Shown here one piece after another: positions 54,315-63,874 of a stretch of 64,000 bases of DNA. The DNA comes from a bacterium (GTDB lineage Bacteria > Planctomycetota > Planctomycetia > Pirellulales > Pirellulaceae): NCBI GenBank assembly GCA_030430075.1, contig JAUIGN010000012.1, forward strand, positions 121,680-185,679, written 5' to 3'. Numbering within the stretch: position 1 is the stretch's first letter; each line of letters opens with the position of its first letter. A model generated the notes under the pieces. That model was not told where the DNA came from, made no database searches, and was given only the letters and a program-made list of their open reading frames with translations. Both the position numbers and the translations under genes were made by a program.

Positions 54315-57300
54315 TCAAGCCGTCACCAGCCGCGAATCCTCGGGGGCTCGGTCTGCCCCAACCCCTTGCTCGGTGATGGCGGTGGTTGCCCGCTGCTGAC
54401 AGTCGCGGCACATCACCAGCACGTAGGCGGCGGGGACAAAGTAGAGCGCCAGAATCGTGGCGCCGCCCACACCACCGGCGATTGCCACTGCCAGAGGCGG
54501 CCAGAAGCCGCCACCGCCCAGGACCAGCGGCGCAAAGCCGGCCATCGTGGTCAGCGACGTGGCGACCACGTGTCGTGTCGAGCGGACGACGACGTCTCGG
54601 ACCGCGATCGGGTCACCGATCCTGGCCTGGGGATCCTCACGCAGCGCCGCGAGCACGACGATGGCATCATTGATCGCGACACCGATCAGGCCCATGGTGC
54701 CGACGATGCCCATGAAGCCGAAGGGATACCCGAACAGCCAGATCGACCCCAGTCCCAGGCCGATCGACAAGACCGCCACCGACCCGATGATGGCTGCGAT
54801 TCGAAACGAGCCGAAGGAGAGCACAAGCGTCGCGACCATCAGCACCAAGAGCACGCTGACATTGGCCATCAGGTTGCCGATCGCCTCGTCCCGCTTCGCT
54901 GCTTCGCCGCCCAGTTCGTAGGTGTATCCCGGCGGGAGCCGATAGCCGTCGGCGGACAACTGTGTTTCAAACCGCGCGAGGACCTCGGCTGGCAGGACGC
55001 CGGCGGTAATGTAAGCCTGGATTTCGTTCATGCGTCGTCCGTCGAGACGGGGCACAACCGCCATTTCGGGCGTCAGCCGAATGTCCGCTAACGCGGCGAG
55101 TGGAATGCCGCTGTAGTCGCGGTCATGCTCGTCGCTACGAGCGGCCCGGTTGTCGAATCCGATCCGTCCTCCAGCCGGCAGCAAGTCCAGTGATTCGATC
55201 CGTGCCAGCCTGGCACGCTGCGGCTCGGGAACGCGAACTCGAACCGGAAGCTCTTCGGTCGCCTCCAGGACCGAGCCACCGACGGCGCCTTCCAAACTGG
55301 CCTCCAGTTGCGCCGCGATGGCCCGGTGGTCGAGGTTGGCCAGTCGAGTCTCTTCCTCGTCGACATGAAGTGTGAGCTTGGGGACACTCTCGGACAGCTC
55401 GGCACGCGTGTGAATCACGTCCGGAGTTTCGGCGAGCCTTGCTCGGATCTCGTCGCCAAGTTCTCTGAGCCGCTCCAAGTCCGGCCCGAACAGGCGAATT
55501 TCGACCGGCGCGTCGAAAGGCGGGCCTTGCCCCAGTTGCCGAACCAGCAGCCGGGCATTCGGGACGCTTGCATCCAACTCGCGTTGCAACGCATGAATGA
55601 CATCGCGCGACTTGCCCGCTTCGCGTAGTTGAACCAGCGCCTGCGCATAACGGGGCGTGTTCTTGCGGCGAGGAATCACGTTGTAGTAGAAGGTCGGAGC
55701 GCTCTCACCAAGGAACCAGTGGACTTGTTCTACCTGCTCGTGGGCGAGCAGCCTCGCCCGCACTTGCCTGGCCGTCGCCAGCGTTTCGACGAGCGATGCG
55801 TGGGGGGCCAATTCGAGTTCAATCTGTATTTGGTCTCGGTCCGCCGGGGGGAAAAACTGTTCGGCCAAATGGCGCGACTGCGCAAAGCCCAGGATCGGTA
55901 GCGCGACGCCCAAGGCGATCCCCAGGAGCGGACGGCGAATCAGCCGATCGAGGGTCGCGCGGTAGCGAGTCGACAGCCACTGACTGGAGTATCCGTCGCG
56001 CCACCAGGCGCGGCGTGCTTCGTATCGGTCGGCATCCCACCGCCGGGCAAACGCGGTGAATGCCGGGATGACGGTCATGGCCAGGATCAACGAGCTGACA
56101 ATGGCCAGGATCACGCTGACGGCAATCGATCCAACGAATTCGCCGGCTGGCCCCGGCATCAAGGCGATCGGCCCGAATGCCAGGGCGGTCGTCAAGGTTG
56201 ACCCGGACAGGGGAACCGCCAGATGGCGGACGCTCCGGCCGACCGCGTCCGCGGCGGACACTCCTTGGCGCAGCTTCTCGCTGACTTCGTCGACGATCAC
56301 GATGGCGTTGTCGATCAACAGGCCGAGTGCAATGATCAGGCCGGTGACGGACATCTGGTGGATGGGGATCTCCAGGAACCGCATTCCGGTCAGAACCATC
56401 ATCGCCGCCAGCGGAAGCGCCGCCCCGACGACCAGCGCATTGCGCCATCCCATCAAAATAAAGATGACACTGGTGACTGCCAGCCCGCCCAGCAGCAGAT
56501 TCCAGAGCAGGCCGCTGAGCCTGGTTTCGACGTACTGGTTCTGTTCGAACACGACCGACAGGCCGACACCGCGGGGTAGGTTCTCGGAAAACCGGGTGAT
56601 GACCTGGTTGACCTCGGCGGTCCAATGATCGACCCGCTGGTCGCTGCGGACGAGGACACCGAGCGCGATGGCCTGCCGGCCGTCGACGAGGGCCAAACTA
56701 CGGGGTGGATTGGCGGTGCCCTTGCGGACGCGGGCCACGTCTGACAGTTGTGTCGACTGCCCGTCACGACCGAAGCGAATCGGAACTCGCGCCACGCGGG
56801 TGATCGTGTCGAGCTCGCCGGCCACTTCCAGCAGCAGATCACCCCGCTCGCCCCGCAACTGCCCGGCGGCAACTTTAGCGTCGCTGGCCCGTACCTGGCG
56901 CGCCACGTCGGCAGCCGTGAGCCCCAGCGATGTGAGTCGATCCGGGATCACTTCGACGGTTATTTCCTCTTGAGGATCGCCGAAGGTCTCGACTTCTTCG
57001 GTGCCGCGAATGGCCTTCAGCTCGTCCTCGAGGTCCGCGGACAACCGCCGCAAGACGGCATGATTGGGTGGCTGATCTGCCTCCCATTTAAGGGCCAGAA
57101 TGAGCGCGAACGCCTTGATATGAAGCTGGTCAAATTCAGGATCCGAACAGCCGGCCGGCAGCCCGACGGCCGCATCGTCAAGCTTATCGCGAATGCGTGA
57201 CCAGACCGGGTCGACGTCATAGATGTCGTCTCGCAACTCGATCGCGATCGTTGATACGCCGGCGCGGCTGGTGGATCGGACCTCCTTGATCTCTTCGATC

Positions 57301-57512
57301 TCGCGGATCTCTTTTTCCAGCTTTTCGGTCACCAGGGCTTCCACCCGTTCCGCGTCCGCGCCGGGGTAAAGCGTGTTGATATTCGCGGCTCGCCCCGAAA
57401 GCAGGGGATCCTCCATCCGCGGCAAGACGATGTAGGAGGACAGGCCGGCGACGACAATCAGGCTGATCGTCAGCACCAGGAGTCGCGGGTTGCGATAAAA
57501 GAGATTGGACAT
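54315..57512 (-). CDS. RND family efflux transporter, inner-membrane pump
   Basis: Proton-driven multidrug or metabolite exporter of 1,065 residues in the AcrB/HAE group. It has the usual two halves, each with a large periplasmic loop and six membrane helices; examples are LLVLTISLIVVAGLSSYIVLP at the N terminus, LIIALGLLIDNAIVIVDEV with the proton-relay-type acidic residues, and IVGTMGLIGVAINDAIVVLAALRE in the second half. It works with the adaptor gene directly upstream. A TolC partner is not adjacent. The gene is followed by a convergent reductase gene. Confidence 0.93.
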   Translation of the reverse strand: MSNLFYRNPRLLVLTISLIVVAGLSSYIVLPRMEDPLLSGRAANINTLYPGADAERVEALVTEKLEKEIREIEEIKEVRSTSRAGVSTIAIELRDDIYDVDPVWSRIRDKLDDAAVGLPAGCSDPEFDQLHIKAFALILALKWEADQPPNHAVLRRLSADLEDELKAIRGTEEVETFGDPQEEITVEVIPDRLTSLGLTAADVARQVRASDAKVAAGQLRGERGDLLLEVAGELDTITRVARVPIRFGRDGQSTQLSDVARVRKGTANPPRSLALVDGRQAIALGVLVRSDQRVDHWTAEVNQVITRFSENLPRGVGLSVVFEQNQYVETRLSGLLWNLLLGGLAVTSVIFILMGWRNALVVGAALPLAAMMVLTGMRFLEIPIHQMSVTGLIIALGLLIDNAIVIVDEVSEKLRQGVSAADAVGRSVRHLAVPLSGSTLTTALAFGPIALMPGPAGEFVGSIAVSVILAIVSSLILAMTVIPAFTAFARRWDADRYEARRAWWRDGYSSQWLSTRYRATLDRLIRRPLLGIALGVALPILGFAQSRHLAEQFFPPADRDQIQIELELAPHASLVETLATARQVRARLLAHEQVEQVHWFLGESAPTFYYNVIPRRKNTPRYAQALVQLREAGKSRDVIHALQRELDASVPNARLLVRQLGQGPPFDAPVEIRLFGPDLERLRELGDEIRARLAETPDVIHTRAELSESVPKLTLHVDEEETRLANLDHRAIAAQLEASLEGAVGGSVLEATEELPVRVRVPEPQRARLARIESLDLLPAGGRIGFDNRAARSDEHDRDYSGIPLAALADIRLTPEMAVVPRLDGRRMNEIQAYITAGVLPAEVLARFETQLSADGYRLPPGYTYELGGEAAKRDEAIGNLMANVSVLLVLMVATLVLSFGSFRIAAIIGSVAVLSIGLGLGSIWLFGYPFGFMGIVGTMGLIGVAINDAIVVLAALREDPQARIGDPIAVRDVVVRSTRHVVATSLTTMAGFAPLVLGGGGFWPPLAVAIAGGVGGATILALYFVPAAYVLVMCRDCQQRATTAITEQGVGADRAPEDSRLVTA

Positions 57513-57626
57513 CAGCAGGATCTGACTGGTTAACGTGGGAATCGAATGGATCGTGGCACCGTCCAGGATCGTGACCTGGGAAGCTTGACCATGGGGCTGA
57601 GAATGCGCGCTTGAGTGGGCTCGTTC

Positions 57627-58928
57627 CTAGGGAAACGCGGCGGTCTCCATCGGCTGGACTGCCTGGCCGGCAACCACGCGATGGGCGCTGGTGATGACCA
57701 CATCACCTTCGTTGAGGGTGCCCCGAACGAGTACCTCTCGCCCGTCGGTGTGGAGCATTTCGACATCACGGCGAACGGCGACCAGCCGTCGGTCGGACTG
57801 CCCTGACGCTTCGCTCGCGTCGTTCGCCGGCTCGACGACCAGGACCGACCAGAGGCCCCGGCTTCCGCGGGCCAGCGAGGTGGTCGGGACACGAAACCCG
57901 GCCGACTCGACCGGAACGTCAACTTCCACCCGGGCCACCTGGCCGGGGAGAATTCCGGCTGTTTCAGCGAGCCGAAAGATGACCATCCGTGTTCGCGTGG
58001 CAGGGTCGAGTTCCGGCAGCACGGCCTGCAAAGTGGCCGGGAACGTTCGGTGACCGATTGTCAGTTCCATCCGCGCGGCATCCAGCCGGCCGGCCGCCAA
58101 CTCCGCCGGCATCCCGATCCAGGCCTCCAGACGTTGGTCCTCGACGAGACGAAATAAGGGTGACCCCGTGGCCACGATCGTTCCCTCGTCATGGAACCGC
58201 CGCCCGATCATGCCGGCAAACGGTGCACGCAGCGTGCTCTCTTCAATGTCGATTTCAATGTTGGCCAGGGAGGCGTCCAACTGGGCGACGATTGCCCGTT
58301 GCGCGTCGATCCGCTCTTGCCGCGTGCCCGCTTCCAATTCATCCAGGCGGCGTTGGGCCGCATCGAGCTGCGCGGTGGAAGAACGCAGACCCAACGACGC
58401 GTTTTCGTACTCCTCCCGGGATGTGGCGCGGCTGGCGAGCAGACGTTCGCGCCGCTCGAAATTCAATTCGGCCAGTTCGACCTGCGATTCCAGGTCACGC
58501 ACTTCGGCCCGCGTCGCATCAATGGTCTGCTGGCGCGGCCCGGCGATCAGCTCTCGCAACAAACTGTCCGCCCCGTTCCGCTGGGCCTCGAGCTCGCGCC
58601 GTTTGGCTTGCAGATTTTCTGCGTCGAGGTGGGCCAATGGCTGTCCGGCAGCCACGCGATCCCCTTCAGTGACGAGGATCGTGATGACGCGCCCAGTGCG
58701 TTCAAAGCCCAGATCGCTGGTCCGCATCGCCTTGACGACACCGGCGAATGTCCGCTGCTGAGTGAACGATGCCGTGGGTGTGACGGTGATGGTTTCGACC
58801 GGTAGCGGAGGCGCAGGGGGCGAGCCTGCCGCGGGTGCGGTCGCCTCGTTCCACCAGAATCCCAACCCGGCCAGACCGCCCAGGGCAAGAACCGTTGCGA
58901 TCGCACTTCGAGTCATAGTTTGACGCAT
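57627..58928 (-). CDS. RND periplasmic adaptor subunit
   Basis: Membrane-fusion protein of 433 residues partnering the RND pump. An N-terminal membrane segment (AIATVLALGGLAGLGFWW) is followed by a lipoyl half (KAMRTSDLGFERTGRVITILVTEGDRVAAGQPL), a long coiled-coil hairpin (SQVELAELNFERRERLLASR), the second lipoyl half (STLRAPFAGMIGRRF) and beta-barrel domains. The start at 58928 is preceded by GGAAAG with 9-bp spacing; ATG at 58958 overlaps the TetR stop and is an alternative. The start codon sits in the middle of a 15-bp palindrome that matches the TetR operator. Confidence 0.9.
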   Translation of the reverse strand: MRQTMTRSAIATVLALGGLAGLGFWWNEATAPAAGSPPAPPLPVETITVTPTASFTQQRTFAGVVKAMRTSDLGFERTGRVITILVTEGDRVAAGQPLAHLDAENLQAKRRELEAQRNGADSLLRELIAGPRQQTIDATRAEVRDLESQVELAELNFERRERLLASRATSREEYENASLGLRSSTAQLDAAQRRLDELEAGTRQERIDAQRAIVAQLDASLANIEIDIEESTLRAPFAGMIGRRFHDEGTIVATGSPLFRLVEDQRLEAWIGMPAELAAGRLDAARMELTIGHRTFPATLQAVLPELDPATRTRMVIFRLAETAGILPGQVARVEVDVPVESAGFRVPTTSLARGSRGLWSVLVVEPANDASEASGQSDRRLVAVRRDVEMLHTDGREVLVRGTLNEGDVVITSAHRVVAGQAVQPMETAAFP

Positions 58929-58934
58929 CGTCAA
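58920..58934. promoter_or_regulatory. TetR-operator-like palindrome over the adaptor start
   Basis: TTGACGCATCGTCAA is identical to the promoter operator except at the central base. The centre is the ATG of the adaptor gene. Bound repressor could block transcript elongation into the pump genes; this is inference. Confidence 0.6.
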
Positions 58935-58954
58935 GTTCTTTCCAAAAAAAGGCC

Positions 58955-59683
58955 TCATGCGGAAATCGCCCGGAACTCCTCGGGGAAAACCTCTGCCCGA
59001 ATTCGGTCGTCGACCGCCACAGAATCGTAGTCGGCTGACAAGGGGCGCCACCCAAAGCCATCGAGGAGCCGGTGGACATTCTGACGGTAGGTTTCGAACG
59101 GCTCCTGGATGCCCAGTTCGACCAATTGGTCGCTGGTGGTAATGATCGAGAAGGCACCGACACTGATCGACCAAAGTCCGAAGACAAGGTCCTCCGGCAC
59201 GATCCCGTCATCCAGTGTCAAGTCGGCGTGGGCGATGGCATCCCGTACGATTCCACCGACAATTCCCATGCAGCGACGCTCGCAACTCCGCATGATCGTC
59301 CGCCGTTTCTCAGAAGTTTTTTCCCAAATCGACGACGATCGGATAATGTGTTCGAGCTTGAAATGGTCGGGGAAGAGTTGAACGAAGATGGTGGCCGCCG
59401 AACCGATTGCGTGAATTCGCTCGCGGGACGTCCCCCGAAACGCGGCCGCCCGTTCAAACAAGCGGGTCCGCTTCTCTGTCGTTTGGATCGCCAGCGCGAT
59501 GATAATCTCTTCCTTGCACGAGAAGTGATTGTAGATCGTCCCCTTGCTGTACTGGAGCGTTTCGGCGATCCGGTCCATGCTCAAGCCGAGGTACCCCTGC
59601 TCGATCAGCAGGGGCCAGGCGGTCTCCAGAATCCGCTGCTCGCGTTCCTGGATTTCGCGTTGTTTTCGAGATTGCGTGCTCAT
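58955..59683 (-). CDS. TetR/AcrR family transcriptional regulator
   Basis: Repressor of 242 residues. The helix-turn-helix is the canonical TetR form SMDRIAETLQYSKGTIYNHF (residues 35-54), followed by CKEEII. The C-terminal ligand-binding domain is all-alpha and larger than the minimum. Its gene starts the efflux operon, 26 bp before the adaptor. The promoter carries a palindrome overlapping -10 and the spacer, so it very likely represses itself and the pump until a ligand is bound. Confidence 0.9.
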   Translation of the reverse strand: MSTQSRKQREIQEREQRILETAWPLLIEQGYLGLSMDRIAETLQYSKGTIYNHFSCKEEIIIALAIQTTEKRTRLFERAAAFRGTSRERIHAIGSAATIFVQLFPDHFKLEHIIRSSSIWEKTSEKRRTIMRSCERRCMGIVGGIVRDAIAHADLTLDDGIVPEDLVFGLWSISVGAFSIITTSDQLVELGIQEPFETYRQNVHRLLDGFGWRPLSADYDSVAVDDRIRAEVFPEEFRAISA

Positions 59684-59692
59684 GACTTTGGA

Positions 59693-59721
59693 ATTATTGA
59701 CGTATCGTCAAAAAATGTCAA
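59693..59721 (-). promoter_or_regulatory. TetR-operon promoter with embedded operator
   Basis: On the minus strand TTGACA and AATAAT lie 17 bp apart. The palindrome TTGACGTATCGTCAA (59697-59711) occupies most of the spacer and touches the -10. Only 9 bp separate the -10 from the ATG, so the transcript would be almost leaderless. Confidence 0.7.
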
Positions 59722-60091
59722 GGCGTTCACTTTTTTGGTGAGGCTGGGGGTGGGGACGCTGGGGGCAGCCGTCGAATACCCGCCGCGGGCGCCGACTTGA
59801 TTCGCAGTCGCCAACAAGCGGTGTTCGTTTCCGGACTGGCGGGCGGTCGACGGTCCGGCGGCTGGCGGGAGCGGGCTGGCCGAGCGGCGCAGGTCCCTTT
59901 TCGGCACGTTCCGGATAATCGGCACGGTCCGCGGCAAATCTCCCAGCTTCTCAGCGAGCCGCCTGTTCGCGGCCGCCGGGAACGACGATGACTTTCAACG
60001 ACGTCCGGCCGAGCGTCGCTCCAACTCGATGTCCCCCGGCCGCGGCGTGTAAATCTCCCGCTAGGACAATTCTTCGCAAAGGACTCCCCAC
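59722..60091. other. Gene-free stretch upstream of the secreted protein gene
   Basis: About 370 GC-rich bases between the divergent TetR and secreted-protein genes. No gene was supported. The 60092 gene has a ribosome site (AAAGGACTCC) but no obvious promoter hexamers were recognised. Confidence 0.4.
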
Positions 60092-60610
60092 ATGAAGAAG
60101 CGAATCAAACGAGCTGTCGCGTCGCTCGCCGTGGCTGCCGTCTGCACCTTGGGTGCGACCAGCCAGGCGTCGGCCTTGGATCTATTGGACGAGTTGCTCG
60201 GTGGTCACAAGTATGCGGACGCCAGCGGCTGTGGCTGCGCGCAGAAGAAGGGGGGCCACGTACAGCGGTGTGGTTCCGGCTGCGGCAGCAAGGGCCTGGC
60301 CGGACCTGCCCAACGGGGCGGTCACAAGGTCGCGGCGGCCCACGTGCAGCACAGCGGCAAGAAGGGGGGCGGCTCCAAGAAGGGCAGCTACCACGCCGAG
60401 CTTTGCGCGAAGATCAAGGCCAAGATGGACGCCTTGAAGTGCAAGCTGACGGCCCATCACGGCAAAGGCTCGAAAGGCAAGGGCAAGGGAAGCAAGGTCG
60501 ACACGACCCTGGAATACCGTGCCGATGGCGCCGGGATGGTTCCCGCACCTTCCATCAACCCGGGCTACCAGAGCGTTCCGGTGCCTCCCAACCCGGATCC
60601 CTCCACCTAG
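60092..60610 (+). CDS. Secreted Cys/Gly/Lys-rich protein
   Basis: Small exported protein of 172 residues. A clear signal peptide (RAVASLAVAAVCTLGATSQASA) is followed by a Cys-Gly-rich stretch with CGCAQKKGG and RCGSGCGSKG. A Lys/Gly-rich middle with a short helix (ELCAKIKAKMDALKCKL) and a Pro-rich end follow. The six or so cysteines could bind metal or form disulfides. It resembles no family I can name with confidence. A strong terminator follows the gene. Confidence 0.65.
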   Translation: MKKRIKRAVASLAVAAVCTLGATSQASALDLLDELLGGHKYADASGCGCAQKKGGHVQRCGSGCGSKGLAGPAQRGGHKVAAAHVQHSGKKGGGSKKGSYHAELCAKIKAKMDALKCKLTAHHGKGSKGKGKGSKVDTTLEYRADGAGMVPAPSINPGYQSVPVPPNPDPST

Positions 60611-60663
60611 GATGCCCTCCTCGGCCACTGCGATCCCATTGGCCGTGGCCGACCAGCGTGAGC

Positions 60664-60700
60664 CAGGCCGCCCTCGATACCGGGGGCGGCCTGCTTTCTT
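60664..60700 (+). terminator. Rho-independent-type terminator
   Basis: A 10-bp perfect stem (CAGGCCGCCC with GGGCGGCCTG) and a 10-nt loop are followed by CTTTCTT. It lies between the convergent secreted-protein and MFS genes. Confidence 0.7.
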
Positions 60701-60726
60701 GCCCCGGATCGCGGAGCGTTCATGAT

Positions 60727-62049
60727 TCAGCCGGACTGGTTGGCTTCCGCCTCGGTCGCTCGCTCCGGGACGTATCGAGGAAAGAACAGGATCAACCCGA
60801 CGACGGTAGCCGCGGCCAACGCAGCACTGCTCATCCAGATCATCGGCCAGTCCCGCACCTCAGCTGCGCCGTTCCCGGTGGTAAACCATTCGCCGACTTC
60901 ACCGCTGACAAAGCCACCGACGAAAAATCCGAGTGCAATGACCAGGGTGCCGTACATGGTCTGCATGCTGCCCCGGACATCCTGCGGCGCGACGCGATCG
61001 ACATAGATGTACGCCGCGGCGAGGAAACAGCCAAAGCAGAGTCCGTGGAGGGCCTGCCCGGTGAAGGCCAGCGCGAGCTTGCTGGCGAATGATATGTCGA
61101 CGGCAAACACCGCGGCGAACAATACGCATCGAAGTGTGTAGGCCACCGCGCCGGCGATCAAGGTCGCCTTGAAGCCGAAGCGGGCGATCGCGAAGCCGAG
61201 TACCGTCATGACGATGACCTCGAACAACTGCCCGACGGAACTGATCCGTTGTTCCGCCGCTCCGGCCCAGCCGCCACTGTCCAGAATCTCACGCAGGAAG
61301 GGGCCGTTCCAGACAAAGAAGAACTTGTGCACAATCGCCACCAGGAAGCTGATCAGAACCAGCACCAGGAAGTGCCGATACCGCATCATGCGGATGATGA
61401 CGCCGGGGGCATAGTCCGACTTGTCCTTACCGGCCGGCGGCGTGTGTGGCAGGAACAGCGCATAACTGCCCATCACCAGGCCCATCAAGCCGGCGAGCAC
61501 GAAGGCGAAGACGCGGGCCTGTTCGAGCGCGTCGCCTTCCAGTCCTTTCAACCACCAGGATTCGACCAGAAACGCAGGCACGACGAATCCAATGGTTCCG
61601 AACAGCCGAATCCAGGGAAACTCCAGGTCGCTGTTTTTCAGGTGCTGAAAGGCCAACGCGTTTGTCAGCATCATCGTCGGAACGTAGACCACCGAGTAGG
61701 CCGTGCCCAGGATCATGACCGGCCAAAAAGCGGATTGCGTGCAGAGAGCCAGCATCAGGATTCCACCGCTCAGATGGCAAAAGGCGACCACCTGCTGGGT
61801 AGCGAAGCGTCGGTCAACGAGCTGGCCCAGCAGGAAGGGAGCCAGAATCGGCCCGACGGCCAGTGCCGAACCGAACCAGCCGACTTGCCGTCCGTTGAAT
61901 CCCAGCGTGTCCTGGACGTAAATCGAGGCGACCGGCAGGTAGGCGCCTTGGATGAAATACTGCAGGAACATCATCACCGACAGCCGGCTCAAGAGGGGCA
62001 GCGAACTCTTCGATTGCGTCGGGGCAACGGCTTCGCTAACCTCGGACAT
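60727..62049 (-). CDS. MFS transporter, nucleoside or sugar symporter-like
   Basis: Inner-membrane transporter of 440 residues with about twelve hydrophobic segments. The opening LSVMMFLQYFIQGAYLPVASIYVQDTLGF and the motif GPILAPFLLGQLVDRRFATQQVVAF resemble the nucleoside:proton symporter (NupG-like) branch of the major facilitator superfamily. A cytoplasmic loop separates the two halves near residue 200 (HTPPAGKDKSDYAPG). It is divergent from the oxidoreductase gene 92 bp away, so substrate import for that enzyme is plausible. Confidence 0.85.
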   Translation of the reverse strand: MSEVSEAVAPTQSKSSLPLLSRLSVMMFLQYFIQGAYLPVASIYVQDTLGFNGRQVGWFGSALAVGPILAPFLLGQLVDRRFATQQVVAFCHLSGGILMLALCTQSAFWPVMILGTAYSVVYVPTMMLTNALAFQHLKNSDLEFPWIRLFGTIGFVVPAFLVESWWLKGLEGDALEQARVFAFVLAGLMGLVMGSYALFLPHTPPAGKDKSDYAPGVIIRMMRYRHFLVLVLISFLVAIVHKFFFVWNGPFLREILDSGGWAGAAEQRISSVGQLFEVIVMTVLGFAIARFGFKATLIAGAVAYTLRCVLFAAVFAVDISFASKLALAFTGQALHGLCFGCFLAAAYIYVDRVAPQDVRGSMQTMYGTLVIALGFFVGGFVSGEVGEWFTTGNGAAEVRDWPMIWMSSAALAAATVVGLILFFPRYVPERATEAEANQSG

Positions 62050-62141
62050 CCTGCGACTCCTGTTCGTCGGCGACCGGTGGTGGAATGCGGCACGGGAGGG
62101 GCCGCGTCTCCCGTAACCTGAAACGATCGGACGAATCGAGC

Positions 62142-63407
62142 ATGATCCGGATTGGCATCGTCGGTTGTGGACGTATCTTAGCGGCGCATCTCCGCGGTTA
62201 TCAATTGTTGCGCGCCGCCGGTATTGACGATTTTCAGATCACCGCACTCTGCGCGCGGCGTCCCGAGGATGCTCGGTCGTACATTCAGCGCGGTGCCGGT
62301 CCTCCCCAGCGGCCGCCGGTCGGGACGGGCCCCCACGATCCGCTGGCGGTCGGCGACCTTTTCCTCTCGGATTTTCAGCCCGAGGTCGGTGATGTCGCTG
62401 TCTTCACCGACTTTGCGGAAATGATCGCCGATGGTCCGATCGACGCCGTCAACGACTTCACGACGCACACGTTGCACCACCGGATCGCCGATGCTGCCTT
62501 CACCGCGGGCAAGCATCTGCTGACGCAGAAGCCGCTGGCCGCAACCGTCGCTGCCGCTCGCCAGATGTGCCGGCAGGCCGAGTCCCGTGGGCTGGTCTTG
62601 GGGGTCTTCGAGAACGCCCGCAACCGGGCCGATACCCGGCAGCTCGGCTGGCTGTTCGATCAAGAACTTTGCGGACCGCTGCAGATGGTCCTGATGACCA
62701 ACGTGGGGAATTGGTGGGGCCCGGACCGCATCGTTGCCGAGACGCCTTGGCGCCACCGGCGACTGGAGGCCGGTGGACTGGCACTCGACATCGGCGTTCA
62801 TCTCTTCCATCACCTGCGGTATGTCGCCGGCGAGATTGACACGGTTTCGGGTCGGAGCGCCGTTCTGGAGCCGGTTCGTTGCACCCGCGATGCGTCCGGC
62901 CGTGTGGTCGACCGCGTCGAGTGTGACGCGGACGATACGCTGATCGCCACGTTTTCAACCGAACGTGGCGTGCACGGAAGTGTCACGGCGAGCTGGGGCG
63001 GCCATGGTGCACCGTCCCTGCTGGGCAGCGGCCGAGGGATGGCGTATCACGCCGCTCGCGGTAGCGTGCAGGCAGAGACGGTGACCACCGACGACGGCCA
63101 GTCGCGACCTTTGTCAACCCTTTACCAGGCAGGTTGCCCGGCCGACATCCTGGACACACACTTTCCACTCGGCTTGACCGACCCTTTTGCCCTCAACCAA
63201 CATGACTGGCTGGACGCGATTCGCCAGCAACGCCGGCCGGAGACGGGGGGCCGGGAAGGCCTGCGGGACCTGGCGGCCGCCTACGCGGTCCTCGAATCAA
63301 GCCTGGCGGGCCGCCGCGTGGCGGTAGCCGACGTCGCCTCCGGAGAACTGCGTGACTACCAACGGCCGCTCGATGAACACCTCGGACTGCTGACGCCGCG
63401 CAGCTGA
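62142..63407 (+). CDS. Gfo/Idh/MocA family oxidoreductase, cytoplasmic
   Basis: NAD(P)-dependent oxidoreductase of 421 residues without a Tat leader. It starts RIGIVGCGRILAAHL with the Rossmann GxGxx(A/G) motif, has the family motif LTQKPLA, where EKP is more usual, and a second-domain segment GGLALDIGVHLFHHLRY. The LTQKP variation replaces the common glutamate by glutamine. The ATG at 62142 gives the conserved start. The substrate is probably a sugar or inositol derivative imported by the divergent MFS protein; this is inference. Confidence 0.85.
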   Translation: MIRIGIVGCGRILAAHLRGYQLLRAAGIDDFQITALCARRPEDARSYIQRGAGPPQRPPVGTGPHDPLAVGDLFLSDFQPEVGDVAVFTDFAEMIADGPIDAVNDFTTHTLHHRIADAAFTAGKHLLTQKPLAATVAAARQMCRQAESRGLVLGVFENARNRADTRQLGWLFDQELCGPLQMVLMTNVGNWWGPDRIVAETPWRHRRLEAGGLALDIGVHLFHHLRYVAGEIDTVSGRSAVLEPVRCTRDASGRVVDRVECDADDTLIATFSTERGVHGSVTASWGGHGAPSLLGSGRGMAYHAARGSVQAETVTTDDGQSRPLSTLYQAGCPADILDTHFPLGLTDPFALNQHDWLDAIRQQRRPETGGREGLRDLAAAYAVLESSLAGRRVAVADVASGELRDYQRPLDEHLGLLTPRS

Positions 63408-63611
63408 CGCCTGACGTTGTGGCATGCGGGCACATTAAATCGTCCGACGCGACGGCGGGTGATTTCTCAGGTGTTGGCCGTTCGCGGCAACCGCGATCCT
63501 CTGATCGCCCACTTGCACAGCGAGCTGCCCGGTGTGCAGCCGCCTGGCCAGAAAATGCGATCCATCGGATCGCAGACGGCCTGCTGCCTGTCGCGCAACC
63601 GTTGCTGTTGC

Positions 63612-63640
63612 TTGACCTTAGGGGGCACCGCTGGTAGCCT
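63612..63640 (+). promoter_or_regulatory. Weak candidate promoter of the DUF1501 gene
   Basis: TTGACC and TAGCCT are 17 bp apart, about 58 bp before the ATG at 63698. The -10 matches only 3/6. Confidence 0.25.
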
Positions 63641-63697
63641 GATAACTGCCTGAAACGGGTCGGGAACGCCATTTTGCATCCGAGGAGACGCGACACC

Positions 63698-63874
63698 ATG
63701 CTACATCTGACGGGCCAAGGCTCCATCAAGACGTGCGATGGCGTGACACGGCGGGATTTCATTCAAATCGGCGCCCTGGGTGCGGCCGGCGTGACGCTGC
63801 CCGGTTATCTGGCTGCAAGGGAGCAAGGGCTGGTCGATGCGAACGACGACGACCGAGCCTGCATCATGATTTTC
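63698..63874 (+). pseudogene. DUF1501 gene 5' fragment, cut by an insertion sequence
   Basis: The first 59 codons are a typical DUF1501 (sulfatase-like) start: LHLTGQGSIKTCDG, a Tat leader TRRDFIQIGALGAAG, then DDRACIMIF. In intact homologues this runs on into a NLGG(P)SQ-type segment. Here the reading changes directly after IMIF at 63875, where an ISL3-like end begins, and stops 14 codons later. The ribosome site GAGGAG precedes the ATG. The rest of the gene should lie beyond the insertion. Confidence 0.8.
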
